Shown: positions 63,635 through 64,000 of the stretch, piece after piece
Layout of the letters: every line of letters starts with the position of its first letter
How positions within the stretch are numbered: position 1 is the stretch's first letter
Source of the DNA: an uncultured Anaeromyxobacter sp.
GTDB lineage: Bacteria > Myxococcota > Myxococcia > Myxococcales > Anaeromyxobacteraceae
DNA: 64,000 bases
Assembly: GCA_903904005.1 (NCBI GenBank)
Contig: CAIVAR010000139.1
Coordinates: 1 to 64,000, forward strand
Reading direction: 5' to 3'
Program-made: the position numbers and the translations under genes
Notes under the pieces: model-generated
Told to the model about the DNA's origin: nothing
What the model saw: the letters and a program-made list of their open reading frames with translations, nothing else
Databases searched by the model: none

Positions 63635-64000
63635 ATGAAGGTGGTCCTCGCTCACACCTCCGGTACGTTGCCGGCCACCGGCTACGGCGGCACCGAGCGG
63701 GTCATGTGGTGGCTCGGGAAGGAACTCGCCGCACGTGGCCACGAGGTCACGTTCCTGGTGAAGGACGGCACCTGCCCGTTCGCCCGGGTGATCCGCCACG
63801 ACCCGGGCCGTCCGCTCGATGCCCAGCTGCCGGCCGACGCCGACATCGTCCACCTGCAGCACCAGCTGCCCGCCGGCGAATCGGTCGCCCGCCCGCACCT
63901 GACCACCCTGCACGGGTCCGGATCGCGCCTCGTCGAGCTCGACCGGAACACGGTCTTCGTCTCCCGGGACCAGGCCTCCAGGTTCGGCTCCACGATCTTC
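63635..64000 (+). CDS. Glycosyltransferase family 4 (3' end outside the window)
   Basis: First 122 residues only: MKVVLAHTSGTLPATGYGGT with ERVMWWLGKELAARGHEVTF, the glycine loop and first helix of GT-B enzymes. IVHLQHQLP and TTLHGSGSRL follow, then VFVSRDQASRFGS near the edge. No signal sequence. The ATG at 63635 gives the conserved start of the family; no strong ribosome-binding site is visible. It is divergent from the methyltransferase, with a 227-base gap that shows no clear signal beyond a TATCAT word at 63581. Confidence 0.8.
   Translation, partial: MKVVLAHTSGTLPATGYGGTERVMWWLGKELAARGHEVTFLVKDGTCPFARVIRHDPGRPLDAQLPADADIVHLQHQLPAGESVARPHLTTLHGSGSRLVELDRNTVFVSRDQASRFGSTIF

Overview
The window is very GC-rich DNA with tightly packed genes, many joined by ATGA start/stop overlaps. 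It reads as a chromosome segment of a myxobacterium-like bacterium (Myxococcota). The pointers are a protein with a MYXO-CTERM-type tail (C, hydrophobic stretch, RRRRR), the MbnP/MbnH 'metallo-mystery' pair first described with MXAN locus names, an NtrC-type regulator inside an exopolysaccharide locus, and a periplasmic OPX protein beside a separate outer-membrane barrel. The genus cannot be fixed from the sequence alone.

Region by region. (1) 1-4.05 kb is the end of a mobile element or prophage: the tail of an unknown gene, a 5'-truncated tail-fibre/adhesin with a peptidase S74 chaperone domain, two small hypotheticals, and an attachment scar. The scar is a 20-bp tRNA 3' end followed by an intrinsic terminator; read antisense, it encodes the start of an integrase-like C-terminal tail. 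(2) 4.3-5.8 kb holds a lipase-like lipoprotein. (3) 5.85-9.6 kb is a solute-binding protein plus hybrid histidine kinase operon. (4) 9.7-42.2 kb is a large exopolysaccharide (EPS) locus. A leftward operon carries two glycosyltransferases, a GT2-sugar-transferase fusion and a DUF4091 protein. A rightward operon carries a degenerate BY-kinase, Wzz, Wzy, an acyltransferase, a GT4, Wzx, WecB, a STAS protein, a UDP-sugar dehydrogenase and an epimerase. Then come a sigma-54 activator, a receiver/Hpt/hybrid kinase phosphorelay, another glycosyltransferase, a large LruC-type secreted protein, a MYXO-CTERM protein, an outer-membrane barrel with an OPX lipoprotein, and GlmS with an epimerase. (5) 42.3-43.6 kb is a cystathionine synthase/lyase-type enzyme. 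(6) 43.5-47.8 kb is an RND efflux pump with its adaptor. (7) 47.9-53.3 kb is a PhnD/E/C-type ABC transporter with TusA-like, DsrE-like and TusA-MetE fusion proteins, probably for an oxidised or methylated selenium or sulfur compound. (8) 53.5-60.5 kb is a copper locus: a TonB-dependent receptor with an OprC-like CxxxM/HxM pattern, flanked by twin lipoproteins that share a Cys/Met-rich motif, then MbnP and MbnH. (9) 60.5-64 kb holds a TPR membrane protein, a methyltransferase and a partial glycosyltransferase.

How it works together: GlmS, WecB, the dehydrogenase and the epimerases supply amino-sugar or uronic-acid precursors. The fused priming transferase and the glycosyltransferases build the repeat unit; Wzx flips it, Wzy and Wzz polymerise it, and OPX plus the barrel export it. 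The clearest new signal is regulatory. Several EPS transcription units, and the solute-binding-protein/kinase operon, carry GG-N10-GC sigma-54-type elements close to a shared GTTCC-N5-GGAAC dyad, perfect beside the sigma-54 activator gene itself. The copper locus with its twin lipoproteins and the TusA/DsrE/MetE transporter locus are the two best candidates for poorly described systems.
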